From: Spirochaeta isovalerica
GTDB taxonomy: Bacteria > Spirochaetota > Spirochaetia > DSM-2461
Reading direction: 5' to 3'
Length of the DNA stretch: 64,000 nucleotides
Assembly (NCBI RefSeq): GCF_014207565.1
Contig: NZ_JACHGJ010000008.1
Coordinates: 62,001-126,000 of the forward strand
The notes beneath the pieces were generated by a model. The model had not been told where the DNA came from, ran no database searches, and saw only the letters and a list, made by a program, of their open reading frames with translations. Made by a program: the position numbers and the translations under genes. Positions 26,057 to 35,148 of the stretch are shown in pieces. The first letter of the stretch is position 1. The number at the start of each line of letters is the position of its first letter.

Positions 26057-27619
26057 ATGCCCCAAAAATCTGCTATAGAAAACTGGATCGATAACCACAG
26101 AGAACTGCTTCTGCTTACCATAATACTCCCCTGGGGGAAACTGTTTTCATGGAAGGACCGGCTGATTTCCTTTCTGACCCGCCCCGATCCGAAAGACCAT
26201 GAAAAGCGGGTCCATAGAGTCGTCTCCGATGTCCGCCGCCTGTCCCGCCAGGCGAAAGAACTCCGCACCGACAGAAGGGGAAACCGCTCCTTAACCACGC
26301 GGATTAGCGATAAAAGCCAATCACAACCCATAGGGATCAGGGATTTGAGAAGCGTTGTCTCAATAGATGAAGCCGGGATGACTGTTCGCGTCGAACCGTT
26401 TGCCACCATAGGCGACGTGGTCTCCCATCTGGATAAAAAGGGATATCAGCTGGAGACGGCCATCGAAATGAAAGGCGCAACCATAGGCGGCCTGGTTCTG
26501 GCCATCGGCATGACGACAAAGTCCCATATAACCGGCTTGATGCACGATATCGTCGAGGCCTATGAAATCGTCACAGCTGAGGGAGAACTGCTCAGGGTAA
26601 CAAAAGAAGGCGAACACGCCGACCTCTTCCGGGCCATTCCCTGGAGCCATGGCACTCTCGGTTTCCTCGTGGCAATTGAAATGAGAATTATCCCGGCGAC
26701 GCCTTACGTCCGGCTGGTATACCGCCCTTTTTACAGTCTCGAGACCTATTGCGAAGAGCACAGCCGCCTGCTCCATTCGGACAATCCCCCGACTTATCTG
26801 GAAGCTCAGGTTTTCGGACGGAATAAAGCCGTTATCATTGAAGGCTATCCCGCCGGGAAGGAGGAAGCCGGAGACTTTCCCGTCAACGATGTAAACAGCT
26901 GGCACAAACCCTTCTTTTTCAAACATGTGGAATCGATGCTCGAACTGGGAGAAGGGAGAGATTTCAGCGAACTGGTGCCTCTCACGTCCTTTCTCATGCG
27001 CCATGAAAGGAGCATGTGCATGACCATGGGGCAGATTGTCCCTTCGGCAAACAATGTGTGGTTCCGCCGGTTCTTCGGCTGGACCCTGCCCCCCAATATG
27101 CCCCTTCTCAAAAGCTCGCGCCCGACAGAAGAGCGGGAGAGATCGATGAAAAGGCAGGTCTATCAGGATTTCGCTTTTCCATCGGAACATCTTCAGGGAA
27201 TGCTGGAACATCTCCATGATGAGTTCGAAATCTATCCCCTGCTGATCTACCCCTGCCGGGTTTTCGACCGGGGAGGCATGGTTCGTCTGCCGGGACAGAG
27301 AGCTGTGGAATGGGACGGAACGGAGAGAAGCGCTCTCTACTTCAACATCGGGATCTATGGCGAGCCCAAAGCCGTAAGAGAAGGAAACTTTGATTACCCG
27401 ACGGTTAACAAAGTAAGAGAAATCGAGCAGAAAATCAGCGATCTGGGGGGATTCCTCCACACATATGTGGATATTTTCAGTACGAAAGAGGAATTCGAGG
27501 CCATGTTCGACCACAGCCTCTGGAGAAAAATGCGTCAGAAATACGGAGCCGAAGGCGTTTTTCCGGAGATTTATGATAAAGTCAAACCGGAGCTGGATCC
27601 GCTGCAGTTTGTAAGGTGA
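26057..27619 (+). CDS. FAD-dependent oxidoreductase closely resembling delta24-sterol reductase (DHCR24)
   Basis: The 520-residue protein follows eukaryotic DHCR24/DIMINUTO from end to end. It has an N-terminal hydrophobic segment, FAD-domain features RVEPFATIGDVVSHLD, GATIGGLVLAIGM and PWSHGTLGFLVAIEMRIIPA, then WHKPFFFKHVE, RFFGWTLPP and FPEIYDK near the end. In sterol makers the enzyme reduces the C24 double bond of a side chain with NADPH and FAD. Here it starts a run with two permease-like genes. The substrate may be a prenyl or polyprenyl chain rather than a sterol; no sterol genes are in the window. The family call is firm and the reaction inferred. Confidence 0.85.
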   Translation: MPQKSAIENWIDNHRELLLLTIILPWGKLFSWKDRLISFLTRPDPKDHEKRVHRVVSDVRRLSRQAKELRTDRRGNRSLTTRISDKSQSQPIGIRDLRSVVSIDEAGMTVRVEPFATIGDVVSHLDKKGYQLETAIEMKGATIGGLVLAIGMTTKSHITGLMHDIVEAYEIVTAEGELLRVTKEGEHADLFRAIPWSHGTLGFLVAIEMRIIPATPYVRLVYRPFYSLETYCEEHSRLLHSDNPPTYLEAQVFGRNKAVIIEGYPAGKEEAGDFPVNDVNSWHKPFFFKHVESMLELGEGRDFSELVPLTSFLMRHERSMCMTMGQIVPSANNVWFRRFFGWTLPPNMPLLKSSRPTEERERSMKRQVYQDFAFPSEHLQGMLEHLHDEFEIYPLLIYPCRVFDRGGMVRLPGQRAVEWDGTERSALYFNIGIYGEPKAVREGNFDYPTVNKVREIEQKISDLGGFLHTYVDIFSTKEEFEAMFDHSLWRKMRQKYGAEGVFPEIYDKVKPELDPLQFVR

Positions 27620-27626
27620 ATAATAT

Positions 27627-28109
27627 ATGACATTTCTTTATATCATAACAGCCCTCTCTCTTTTAGTTTCCCTGGTTTTCAACAGAAAAAAGACCGGCAA
27701 GGCTATACTCTCCGGCGCTAAGAAACTCTGGAAAATAACCCCGCCCTTTCTCTCGGTCCTCATGGGCGTATCAGTCGTACTCTATCTGGTCCCGCAGGAG
27801 ATGATTTCCCGGACTCTGGGGGGGAGCTCCAATTTCGCATCTCTTATCACAGCCTCCCTCATCGGCTCCATTACATTCATGCCCGGCCCCATCGTCTATC
27901 CGCTCTGCCGGATACTGGTGAATCAGGGAGTGGCGTACAGTATCATAGCCGCATTCTCCACGACACTGATGATGGTGGGGGCCATAACCTTCCCCATGGA
28001 GAAATCCCTCTTCGGCTGGAAGTTCGCCTTAATGAGAAACCTGGTCAGTTATTGTATCGGGCTGGCGATCGCCGCGGTATTCTTCCTGGTACAGGGGGTT
28101 CTCATATGA
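27627..28109 (+). CDS. Permease half-protein, N-terminal half of an ArsP/COG0701-like transporter
   Basis: The 160-residue protein has about five membrane helices. Its core has GGSSNFASLITASLIGS and FMPGPIVYPLCRILVNQG, which resemble the repeat unit of COG0701 (DUF318/ArsP-type) permeases. Such permeases normally carry two related halves in a single chain of about 300 residues. It overlaps the next gene by 4 bp (ATGA), and the two probably form a heterodimer. The substrate is unknown. Confidence 0.7.
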   Translation: MTFLYIITALSLLVSLVFNRKKTGKAILSGAKKLWKITPPFLSVLMGVSVVLYLVPQEMISRTLGGSSNFASLITASLIGSITFMPGPIVYPLCRILVNQGVAYSIIAAFSTTLMMVGAITFPMEKSLFGWKFALMRNLVSYCIGLAIAAVFFLVQGVLI

Positions 28110-28642
28110 AAGATACAAAGAAAAAATTCCCCGTCAGAATCGCGCTGTTTGCTGTTTTCTTCGGCTTTATCGCTGTTTCGCTCATAACAGGCTATCAGCC
28201 CGGCAGGGATCTGGGATCCAATTTCCTCTCCTTCTTTCTGGAGATGGTTCAGGTCCTTCCGGCCGTGTTTATTCTCATCGGGCTCTTTGATGTGTGGGTC
28301 AAAAGAGAAACCATAGAAAAGCATTTGGGACAGGGAGGAGGAGCAAAAAGCTTTTTCTGGGTCTTCATACTGGCGGCTCCCATGGCGGGAGGACTTCTTC
28401 CGGCCCTGCCTATTGCCCATGAATTGCATAAAAAAGGTGCACGATTTACGGTTGTACTGGCTTTTCTCGGCGCGGTCGGGATCGGACGGGTTCCCATGGT
28501 CCTCTTCGAATCGACCTTTCTGGGAATCCGTTTCAGCCTTATCCGCCTGATAGCCTCCATCCCGCTGGTTATCGTCACAGCCGTATTTATGGGACGATAT
28601 CTCGATAAAAGCGGATATAGGATTCCCGGAGAAGAGCCTTGA
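28106..28642 (+). CDS. Permease half-protein, second half of the split transporter
   Basis: The 178-residue membrane protein has LGQGGGAKSFFWVFILAAPMAGG followed by LLPALPIAHELHKKGARF (seen as two blocks). This is the GxGG...PxxP repeat signature paired with the preceding protein. The start at 28106 overlaps the upstream stop. A longer frame to 28052 reads inside the upstream gene and is rejected. It should pair with the preceding half in the inner membrane. Confidence 0.72.
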   Translation: MKDTKKKFPVRIALFAVFFGFIAVSLITGYQPGRDLGSNFLSFFLEMVQVLPAVFILIGLFDVWVKRETIEKHLGQGGGAKSFFWVFILAAPMAGGLLPALPIAHELHKKGARFTVVLAFLGAVGIGRVPMVLFESTFLGIRFSLIRLIASIPLVIVTAVFMGRYLDKSGYRIPGEEP

Positions 28643-28842
28643 CCGACGACAGGAAGAGCAAAGTCAGCAAGATGAAAAAAGTATTAACAGGACATTGCTT
28701 CTACTGCAAGGCAGCCATATATAACAGTGAGGGATTCCGCTCTGTTCCCCTGGGTTGCGATCCCTCATTTATGGTATGTCCGGATTGCGCCGATTCGGCA
28801 GAAAATGAAGACGTCGATCTGGAATCCCTCGACGAATCTTAA
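28639..28842 (+). CDS. Small zinc-ribbon-like protein
   Basis: The 67-residue protein has two CxxC knuckles, CFYCK and CPDC, plus one extra Cys, consistent with one bound zinc. An acidic tail (about 54-67) follows. The TTG start at 28639 overlaps the permease stop (TTGA) and is preceded by GGAGAAGA. An ATG at 28672 is the alternative but has a poorly spaced site. The function is unknown. Confidence 0.6.
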   Translation: MTDDRKSKVSKMKKVLTGHCFYCKAAIYNSEGFRSVPLGCDPSFMVCPDCADSAENEDVDLESLDES

Positions 28843-28884
28843 AATAAACTGGCCGATCGGCAATTGACGAATTAAATTATCAAT

Positions 28885-29292
28885 ATGAATATATTTACAG
28901 TGAACTGGCTGGCTCTGGTAATATCTATCGTATGGTCTATGGGTTTGGGAATGGTCTGGTACAGTCCCAAATTATTTTTTCCCATCTGGCAGAAAGCGGA
29001 AGGGATTACCGATGAGGATATGAAGAATTCCAATATGGGAAAGACTATGATTTTCGGCTTAACTGCTAATTCCCTATCGGTTTATTTCTTCGGGATTCTC
29101 GTCAATCTGACCGGGATTGCATCCTGGCAGGGCGGCCTCGGCCTGGCGGCTCTCGTCAGTTCAGGAATCATCACGGCTTCTGAAATCAATAACGGAACCT
29201 TTCGGATGACCAAACCGGTGGTTTACCTCATTGACGGCGGATACCGGCTGCTGATGCTGATCCCGGCTGGGATACTGTTCTCCATACTTTGA
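28885..29292 (+). CDS. DUF1761 family membrane protein
   Basis: The 135-residue protein has four helices and the DUF1761 signature GMVWYSPKLFFPIWQK after the first helix. The function is unknown. It ends 22 bp before the convergent DUF362 gene. Confidence 0.8.
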   Translation: MNIFTVNWLALVISIVWSMGLGMVWYSPKLFFPIWQKAEGITDEDMKNSNMGKTMIFGLTANSLSVYFFGILVNLTGIASWQGGLGLAALVSSGIITASEINNGTFRMTKPVVYLIDGGYRLLMLIPAGILFSIL

Positions 29293-29314
29293 GAAAGCAC
29301 CCCGCAGAGATCGC

Positions 29315-30433
29315 TTAAATTTCGATCAGCTCGTATTCCCGGCTGCCCAGCCCTATCCTGACTCCATGGTCCAGACATTCCGTCCAGTCCGTATCGGGAT
29401 GGGTCATCGTGTAACGGTCTTGGTGATGATGTTCGATGTTGCCTGCGAGTTTCTCACCCAGAATGCTATTGCTTATAACCGGCATTTTGTTCGACAGATC
29501 GGCGCAAGCCTGATCGAGTGCAACGGGATCGAGAGAGACCAGCATCCCCACATCGGGAATGATGGGGATATCGTTTTCCGAATGGCAGTCGCAGTTGGGC
29601 GAAACATCGGTAATCAGCGAAATATGAAAGCAGGGCCTGTCCCGGCAGACCGCTAATGCGTATTCCGCCATTTTCCGGTTCATAACCGGGATGGAGGTTC
29701 TCCAGTCCGCCCCGATGGCATCGACGGGACAGACAGCGATACAGCGGCCGCAGCCCACGCATTTATCCTGATCGATATGGGATTTTCCATCTTTGACAAT
29801 GACCGGAGCATCGTGAGCGCAAATCTTCTGACAGGCTTTGCAGGCGATGCAGGCTTTTGAATTGATATGGGGCTTCCCCTCGCTGTGCTGTTCCATCTTC
29901 CCCGCCCGGGAGGCGCAGCCCATACCGATATTCTTGACAGCGCCGCCGAAGCCCGCCATTTCGTGCCCCTTGAAATGAGTCATGGAGATGAGAATATCGG
30001 CATCCATAACGGCCCGGCCGATTTTCGCCTCTTTGACATATTCGCCGTTGAGCGGAACCACCGCTTCATCGGACCCTTTCAGTCCGTCGCCGATGATAAC
30101 ATGACAACCGGTCTGCAAAGGGGAAAACCCGTTGAGATAAGCCGTATCCAGGTGATCCAGGGCGTTTTTCCGGCTTCCCACATACAATGTGTTGGAGTCG
30201 GTCAGAAAGGGTTTGCCCCCCAGCTCCTTGACATAGTCCGCCACAACTTTGGCGTAATTGGGTCGGAGGAAAGCCAGGTTCCCCATCTCTCCGAAATGAA
30301 TCTTGATCGCCGCATATTTATCTTTAAAATCGATATCCTCCATACCGGCGCGCTTGATCAGCCTGTGGAGTTTCTGCAGGAGATTTTCCTGTGTGGTGGT
30401 TTTAAATGTCGTAAAATAGACTTCTGGTTTCAT
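29315..30433 (-). CDS. DUF362 protein with two 4Fe-4S clusters
   Basis: Of 372 residues, the first 180 or so are DUF362 (IKIHFGEMGNLAFLRP, DSNTLYVG, SMTHFKGHEMAGFGGAVKNIGMG). A ferredoxin insert follows, with CIACKACQKIC and CVGCGRCIAVCPVDAI, enough for two 4Fe-4S clusters. The family is redox-linked but poorly defined. Anaerobic metabolism is implied. It is transcribed alone. Confidence 0.88.
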   Translation of the reverse strand: MKPEVYFTTFKTTTQENLLQKLHRLIKRAGMEDIDFKDKYAAIKIHFGEMGNLAFLRPNYAKVVADYVKELGGKPFLTDSNTLYVGSRKNALDHLDTAYLNGFSPLQTGCHVIIGDGLKGSDEAVVPLNGEYVKEAKIGRAVMDADILISMTHFKGHEMAGFGGAVKNIGMGCASRAGKMEQHSEGKPHINSKACIACKACQKICAHDAPVIVKDGKSHIDQDKCVGCGRCIAVCPVDAIGADWRTSIPVMNRKMAEYALAVCRDRPCFHISLITDVSPNCDCHSENDIPIIPDVGMLVSLDPVALDQACADLSNKMPVISNSILGEKLAGNIEHHHQDRYTMTHPDTDWTECLDHGVRIGLGSREYELIEI

Positions 30434-30576
30434 AAATTCCCCGTTTTAAATTTTCTTTCTGTATTTCATTCCATGGTAAAATATGGAGTTGGCTCCAGGT
30501 CAATAACTTTTTCTGATGATTGGCATAATTATGCAAGGAGGCGTAAACTATACAACACAATCAAAAAAGGATTCCT

Positions 30577-30972
30577 ATGAAAATGAAACATCTGTCAGCC
30601 TTATTCCTGCTCTTCTTATTGAGCTGTTCTCACACTCCTGAAAAAAAAGATTACCTGGGAGTCTACAGCATTATCAAAGTTCTGGAGGGGGAAGAATCGA
30701 TTCAGATTTCCCCGCTGTTGAATCAGATAGAATTAACCGATTCACTCTACATCTACAGAATTGACAGAAACGGAGATAATCTGTTCTCCTCCGATGAAAT
30801 ATCAAAAACCGCCTATACATTCTCAGTCGACGATGAAGAAAACCCCTTTATATGGCTGGCGGGAAATGAATCCAATATTTATCTGCTAGATGATAAATAC
30901 TACGACAGGCTTTTCAGCAGGATCGATGAAACCGGCAAAACTGTCATACTGTATACGAAAAAAGTGAGGTGA
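30577..30972 (+). CDS. Lipoprotein with EF-hand-like loop, copy 1
   Basis: The 131-residue protein has a lipoprotein signal ending LLSCS, so Cys17 would be lipidated. An EF-hand-like loop DRNGDNLFSSDE carries Asp, Asn and Asp at loop positions 1, 3 and 5 and Glu at 12. It is followed at 3 bp by a paralogue with the same layout. Calcium binding is plausible but position 6 is Asn, not Gly. The function is unknown. Confidence 0.7.
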   Translation: MKMKHLSALFLLFLLSCSHTPEKKDYLGVYSIIKVLEGEESIQISPLLNQIELTDSLYIYRIDRNGDNLFSSDEISKTAYTFSVDDEENPFIWLAGNESNIYLLDDKYYDRLFSRIDETGKTVILYTKKVR

Positions 30973-30975
30973 GGC

Positions 30976-31383
30976 GTGAGAAAATTCTTATCAATTTTAT
31001 TTGTGATAATCCTTTTCCCGCTTGCTTCACTGTTATTTAACTCCTGCAGCCAACAACCGGAAAAATCCGATTTCTACGGAAGTTACAAGCTGATAAAAAT
31101 CAGGCAGAACGGATCCATACTGAATATTGACACTCTGGCGATGATCGAGTTGACCGATGAGCTCTACACATCGGCGATCGACCGAAACGAAGATTATGAA
31201 CTATCGGAAGAGGAAATTGTTTCGGTGGCCTATTCTTTTCATATTGATGATGAGAACGAACCCTATCTTATAATCAACAAAGATCCGGCCAGGGTGTATT
31301 TATACAAGGAAGAATTTTTCGATCTGGTTTTGAAGAAGATCGACGGGCTTGGGAATGAGACGGTTATGTATTTGAAGGAGTGA
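30976..31383 (+). CDS. Lipoprotein with EF-hand-like loop, copy 2
   Basis: The 135-residue protein is a paralogue of the preceding gene. It has a lipobox LFNSC, the shared GSYKLIKI and ELTDELY strands, and the loop DRNEDYELSEEE, which keeps loop positions 1, 3, 5 and 12. It starts with GTG at 30976 after GAGGTGAGG. The tandem copies probably arose by duplication and have since diverged considerably. Confidence 0.7.
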   Translation: MRKFLSILFVIILFPLASLLFNSCSQQPEKSDFYGSYKLIKIRQNGSILNIDTLAMIELTDELYTSAIDRNEDYELSEEEIVSVAYSFHIDDENEPYLIINKDPARVYLYKEEFFDLVLKKIDGLGNETVMYLKE

Positions 31384-31427
31384 TTTGATACAGATTGATA
31401 GTTAGATACATCTGGGGGAAAACAGTT

Positions 31428-32624
31428 TTATTCAGGATTATTCATGGAATTCCGTATCCGCGCTAACATTTCCTCAATAGATTTTATGGCCTCTCCATCG
31501 AGTCCCAATTCGGCTCCCCTTTTCTTCAAATCAAAAGGCAGACCCTGATTTTCCGCATCGAAAGCTTCTTTCACTATTATGTTAATGACTTCGATTTCCT
31601 CTTTTGCTTCGGGAGAGACTTCTTCTTCAGAAGCGAAGAAAGATTCCCAATAATCTCCCGGAAACGACATACCCATATCCTTTTCCATGACGGTGTATAA
31701 AGGCATGGAAAAGATATAGTCCGGTTCTTCAGGAAGCTCGTAATCGTTAACCAGTTTACATAATTCCCTGTATCCTTTCAGAGTCATGGAAGAGAAATAG
31801 GCTTCTTCCGTTTCGCTATTGAAATATATCTCACTGAAGGGAAAGGGGTCATTGGATTTTGCCTTAAGACGAACAATTCCCGACGATTCATCAATATTGA
31901 ATTTTTTAGAAAGCGCGTATGGATCAAAATCGAGAAGAATGATTTCCATCCAGTTTTTTTCGACAAGTTCTTTCTTGTTTATTACCAGTGGTGATTCCAT
32001 GGTTTGATCTATCTGAAAAAAACAGCCGTAGTATTTATGAATGAAAGATGTAAAATCTTCAGCTTCGTAAAGCTCTTCATCCATCAACCGCATCAGGTCC
32101 AGCAGATGGTAGGCAAATGAACCTTTATACTGACGGATTATGCCATAGGAGACCCAGATTCCCTCTTCCAGTGGGAAAAGGAGAGATATAATAGGTTTAT
32201 CAGTATCCATACCGGCCATGTTTCTCGAATGGAGCAGCATGGTCTTTTCCGTAAGCTGATCCTCAATAACCAGGACATCATCATCTTTTTTCTCTCTGAT
32301 ATAAAAAAGACTCCAAATAGGCTGGTGTTTTTTCCAATACTTCAGATATCCATTATGAATCGGAAAAAGAGACTCCTTTTCATTCCTGGCGAACTTGATT
32401 ATAAGTTCAGGATCGAGAAGGACACGGGAAAAAAGCCAGGCGGCGATCATCATTTTCACATAATTATCGGGAAATCCGTCGAAACTATCCATGTAGGGAC
32501 CGTGAATATTGGCAAACGCTTTATCCAGTTTATATTTTCTGATACCCCACCCGAAGACCCTGTCTTCCAGATGTTCCAGTTGCCGGTTGAACTCACGGGC
32601 GGCTGCCCTCTCTTTTTCATACAT
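31428..32624 (-). CDS. Protein of unknown function
   Basis: The 398-residue soluble protein is rich in acidic and aromatic residues, with no signal peptide or membrane helix. It contains a likely helical C-terminal piece (PEAKEEIEVINIIVKEAF). I recognise no family. Codon use resembles a normal gene, and its length without stops makes it real. It lies between the lipoprotein pair and the DUF4143 ATPase. Confidence 0.65.
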   Translation of the reverse strand: MYEKERAAAREFNRQLEHLEDRVFGWGIRKYKLDKAFANIHGPYMDSFDGFPDNYVKMMIAAWLFSRVLLDPELIIKFARNEKESLFPIHNGYLKYWKKHQPIWSLFYIREKKDDDVLVIEDQLTEKTMLLHSRNMAGMDTDKPIISLLFPLEEGIWVSYGIIRQYKGSFAYHLLDLMRLMDEELYEAEDFTSFIHKYYGCFFQIDQTMESPLVINKKELVEKNWMEIILLDFDPYALSKKFNIDESSGIVRLKAKSNDPFPFSEIYFNSETEEAYFSSMTLKGYRELCKLVNDYELPEEPDYIFSMPLYTVMEKDMGMSFPGDYWESFFASEEEVSPEAKEEIEVINIIVKEAFDAENQGLPFDLKKRGAELGLDGEAIKSIEEMLARIRNSMNNPE

Positions 32625-32705
32625 GGTTTGATTATACTGGTTCCTGGAATTATTGCGAAGAGGTAAAATTCAATAGACAGTCCCATACAATCGCTAATTC
32701 CCCGG

Positions 32706-34079
32706 CTATTGCAACAGCCGGTCCACCTGCTGGACCAGGTAATGGGGTAATGATAATAGCCGATACTTCACGTCTCCCTTGGGAGTGATTCTGTTCTCGT
32801 TGAAAACAGAGGGTTTATCGGAATTAAAACGAATGGCTAGGGACAATCCTTTTTCTTTTGTTATAGTCTGTAATGAACGGAGACTTCCTGTCCTGCCGGA
32901 CTTCACTTCGATAGGGATGATTCCGCCATGTCCGTCTGTAATGAGGTAGTCTACCTCGGCCGATGCCCCCCGGCTCTCTCTTGTCCAGTAAAATAATTCC
33001 GGTTCCCGATAGGAAGGAAACTGATGATAGAGCTGCTGTCCGATAAATTGCTCCGCTAAAGTGCCCCTGTTAACAAAGTTCAGATCCTCGGCATTTTCAG
33101 TCTCTACAGGATTAAGCCCCAATTGCGTGAGACACAGTCCGATATCCAGATGGAGCGGTTTATAATATCGCTCGTTTTTTTCCGCAGCCAGAGGGATACC
33201 ATTGGCAGATGAGTGAAATACAAGTGTCAGCACTTTTGCCAGGCTCAACTGCTCAATAGCCGAAGAAACCTCATTGGCTCGAACGTTCGGGATAATATGT
33301 GAGTAAATGACTTTTTTTCCCAGTTGAGCCGGAAGCGATTCAAAAACCTTTCTCAGGAGAACCGTATCGGTCTTTCCTTTGTACTTATTGAAATCGAGAA
33401 TAAATGTCTCGATAATACTTGATTTTATCCGCTCCACATCCCTCAGGCTTCCCGATTCCCTGTAGGCGGCAATGGCTTCGGGCATACCGCCGATGATTGT
33501 ATAAAGGCGGACCAGTTTGTTTAATTGTTCATGAACAACATCCGGCACGGCCTCATCGAGCGAATATTTGTTCAGAAATTCCAGTGCCCGCTTATGATCC
33601 AGGACCGAAATAAATTCCTCAAAGGAAAACGGTCCCATATAATATAGTTCTATCCGCCCGACCGGTAAGGAAAAATCCGGTTGAGCGAGCGTAAATTCCA
33701 GAAGGGATCCTGTAGCGATAACAGCCAGTTCTGGAATTTCTTCATAGAAATAACGAAGCAGGCCGAGAAGTTGGGGAACAGCCTGAATTTCATCAAAAAA
33801 AAGCAGCGAATTGTCCGGAGAAATATCCCTATTGAGTTCAAATTCGATGGCTTCAATCAGTTTTCGAGGGTTATTCGACGCAACCAGAGATGTAAAGGAC
33901 CAGGCCTTTTCCATATTGAGTTCTATTAATTCCAGGCCGGATTGTTCTGCAAAGATTCTGACAGCTGTTGTTTTTCCGATTTGTCTCGCTCCGCGAATAA
34001 GCAGAGGTTTTCTCTTCCGCCCTCTTTTAAACCATTCGTCAAAATATTGAAGACACTTTCTATGTAAATGCGTACTCAC
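32706..34079 (-). CDS. AAA ATPase with DUF4143 domain
   Basis: The 457-residue protein has Walker A LIRGARQIGKTT at about 27-38 and Walker B SLLFFDEIQ. The C-terminal DUF4143 nuclease-like fold includes YYMGPFSFEEF, ASAEVDYLITDGHGGIIPIEVKSG (two adjoining blocks with D and E-x-K residues) and SLRSL. This family is common in accessory DNA and often has several copies per genome. Its function is unclear, with stress or toxin-like roles suggested. Confidence 0.88.
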   Translation of the reverse strand: MSTHLHRKCLQYFDEWFKRGRKRKPLLIRGARQIGKTTAVRIFAEQSGLELIELNMEKAWSFTSLVASNNPRKLIEAIEFELNRDISPDNSLLFFDEIQAVPQLLGLLRYFYEEIPELAVIATGSLLEFTLAQPDFSLPVGRIELYYMGPFSFEEFISVLDHKRALEFLNKYSLDEAVPDVVHEQLNKLVRLYTIIGGMPEAIAAYRESGSLRDVERIKSSIIETFILDFNKYKGKTDTVLLRKVFESLPAQLGKKVIYSHIIPNVRANEVSSAIEQLSLAKVLTLVFHSSANGIPLAAEKNERYYKPLHLDIGLCLTQLGLNPVETENAEDLNFVNRGTLAEQFIGQQLYHQFPSYREPELFYWTRESRGASAEVDYLITDGHGGIIPIEVKSGRTGSLRSLQTITKEKGLSLAIRFNSDKPSVFNENRITPKGDVKYRLLSLPHYLVQQVDRLLQ

Positions 34080-34218
34080 TGGTTTACCCCATTATAAATC
34101 AACAATAATGATATTTTTATAGGCAATTTTATCACAAAAACTGCTAAATATAAAGGCAATATCGTTTTGAATCAAATTCCCCCATTCATATTCCCTAAGG
34201 ATGCGCTACAATAATTCT

Positions 34219-34857
34219 ATGGATCGTAAAACGGTAGATTACTACAATAGAAAAGCATCAGAAATCGCCGAAAGGTACAATTCCATAGAGAGTCCTCTCA
34301 AATCACTCATTCACCTGCTCTTTAAAAAAGGCGACAGGATCCTGGATATCGGTTGCGGAAGCGGACGGGATACGGCCCTGATGCTCGGAGGGGATCTCGA
34401 TGCCTACGGCGTTGATCCCGGAGACGTCCTGTTGACAGAAGCCGAAAGGATATACCCTGAACTCTCGGGCCGCTTATTCCGGGGAAGCCTGCCGGATCTG
34501 CCGTCGAGGCTCCCCTCGCCTTTTGATCATCTGTACATGTCTGCGGTTATTATGCACATTCCCGATAAGGAGCTGCACTCCTGCGCTATCGCCTTGAGAA
34601 ATCTGCTAAATCCCGGCGGGACGCTGGTTCTATCTCACTGTCCGCAGAGGGAGGGACTCGGCGATGATAAACGCGATGAGAGCGGCCGCTTGTTTATCCT
34701 CAGGTCTTCAGATCAGATTGCGAGTTTATTCGAGGGACTGGGGTTCCGGAAAAAGCAGCTGTTTCAGAATAGGGATGCTCTGGGGAGAGAGGGAATTGTG
34801 TGGGAGACTCTGGTTCTGGAGTATGGGGGTGAAGATGTGTTTTCCCGTAAGAAGTGA
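34219..34857 (+). CDS. Class I SAM-dependent methyltransferase
   Basis: The 212-residue protein has motif I ILDIGCGSGRDTALM, the acidic loop GVDPGDVLL, and the later LNPGGTLVLSHC. The ATG at 34219 begins MDRKTVDYYNRKA, a typical start of this group; an upstream ATG at 34201 lies too close to an AAGG site. The substrate is unknown. It stands alone between the ATPase and the hic region. Confidence 0.8.
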   Translation: MDRKTVDYYNRKASEIAERYNSIESPLKSLIHLLFKKGDRILDIGCGSGRDTALMLGGDLDAYGVDPGDVLLTEAERIYPELSGRLFRGSLPDLPSRLPSPFDHLYMSAVIMHIPDKELHSCAIALRNLLNPGGTLVLSHCPQREGLGDDKRDESGRLFILRSSDQIASLFEGLGFRKKQLFQNRDALGREGIVWETLVLEYGGEDVFSRKK

Positions 34858-34958
34858 ATTATTCTCTGATTACATCAGAGATTTGCATAATTGAACAGAA
34901 AATGCAATCAGAAGCAATATAAATCGTGTTTATAACCCAAAAGAGGAGAATAACGATT

Positions 34959-35054
34959 ATGCTCAATTGCAAAGCCATAGAAAATACGTCAACTATAGTT
35001 GACATCTACTCTGAAGTTGAATTATTTTTAGTATTAACAGAGAAGAGTAATTAA
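34959..35054 (+). CDS. Possible 31-residue leader ORF upstream of the orphan hicB
   Basis: A short ORF starts at an ATG 9 bp after AAGAGGAG and ends one base before the HicA stub at 35056. The protein matches nothing I know. The palindrome at 34988-35003 lies inside it. It may be chance, or a remnant of a gene lost by deletion. Confidence 0.25.
   Translation: MLNCKAIENTSTIVDIYSEVELFLVLTEKSN
34988..35003. promoter_or_regulatory. 16-bp perfect palindrome upstream of orphan hicB
   Basis: GTCAACTATAGTTGAC reads the same on both strands. It lies 53 bp upstream of the HicA stub, the position where HicB-type antitoxins bind their own promoter. The operator role is inferred. Confidence 0.4.
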
Positions 35055-35055
35055 A

Positions 35056-35148
35056 GTGCCCATATCCGGAAAGGAGATGGTCAGAAAGTATAAGCAGGAG
35101 GGTTGGACTCTCGACCATTTTGAACTGCTTAAGGAGTTACAAAAATGA
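35056..35148 (+). pseudogene. HicA toxin remnant (N-terminal stub)
   Basis: A GTG-started frame of 30 residues begins PISGKEMVRKYKQEGW, clearly the start of a HicA mRNA interferase. It matches the intact copy at 36958-37131 (PLSGKKMIQLYKKNGW). The part that should carry the catalytic GSH is gone and the frame stops after 30 residues. The stop still overlaps the hicB start (ATGA), so the operon geometry survives the loss. Confidence 0.75.
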
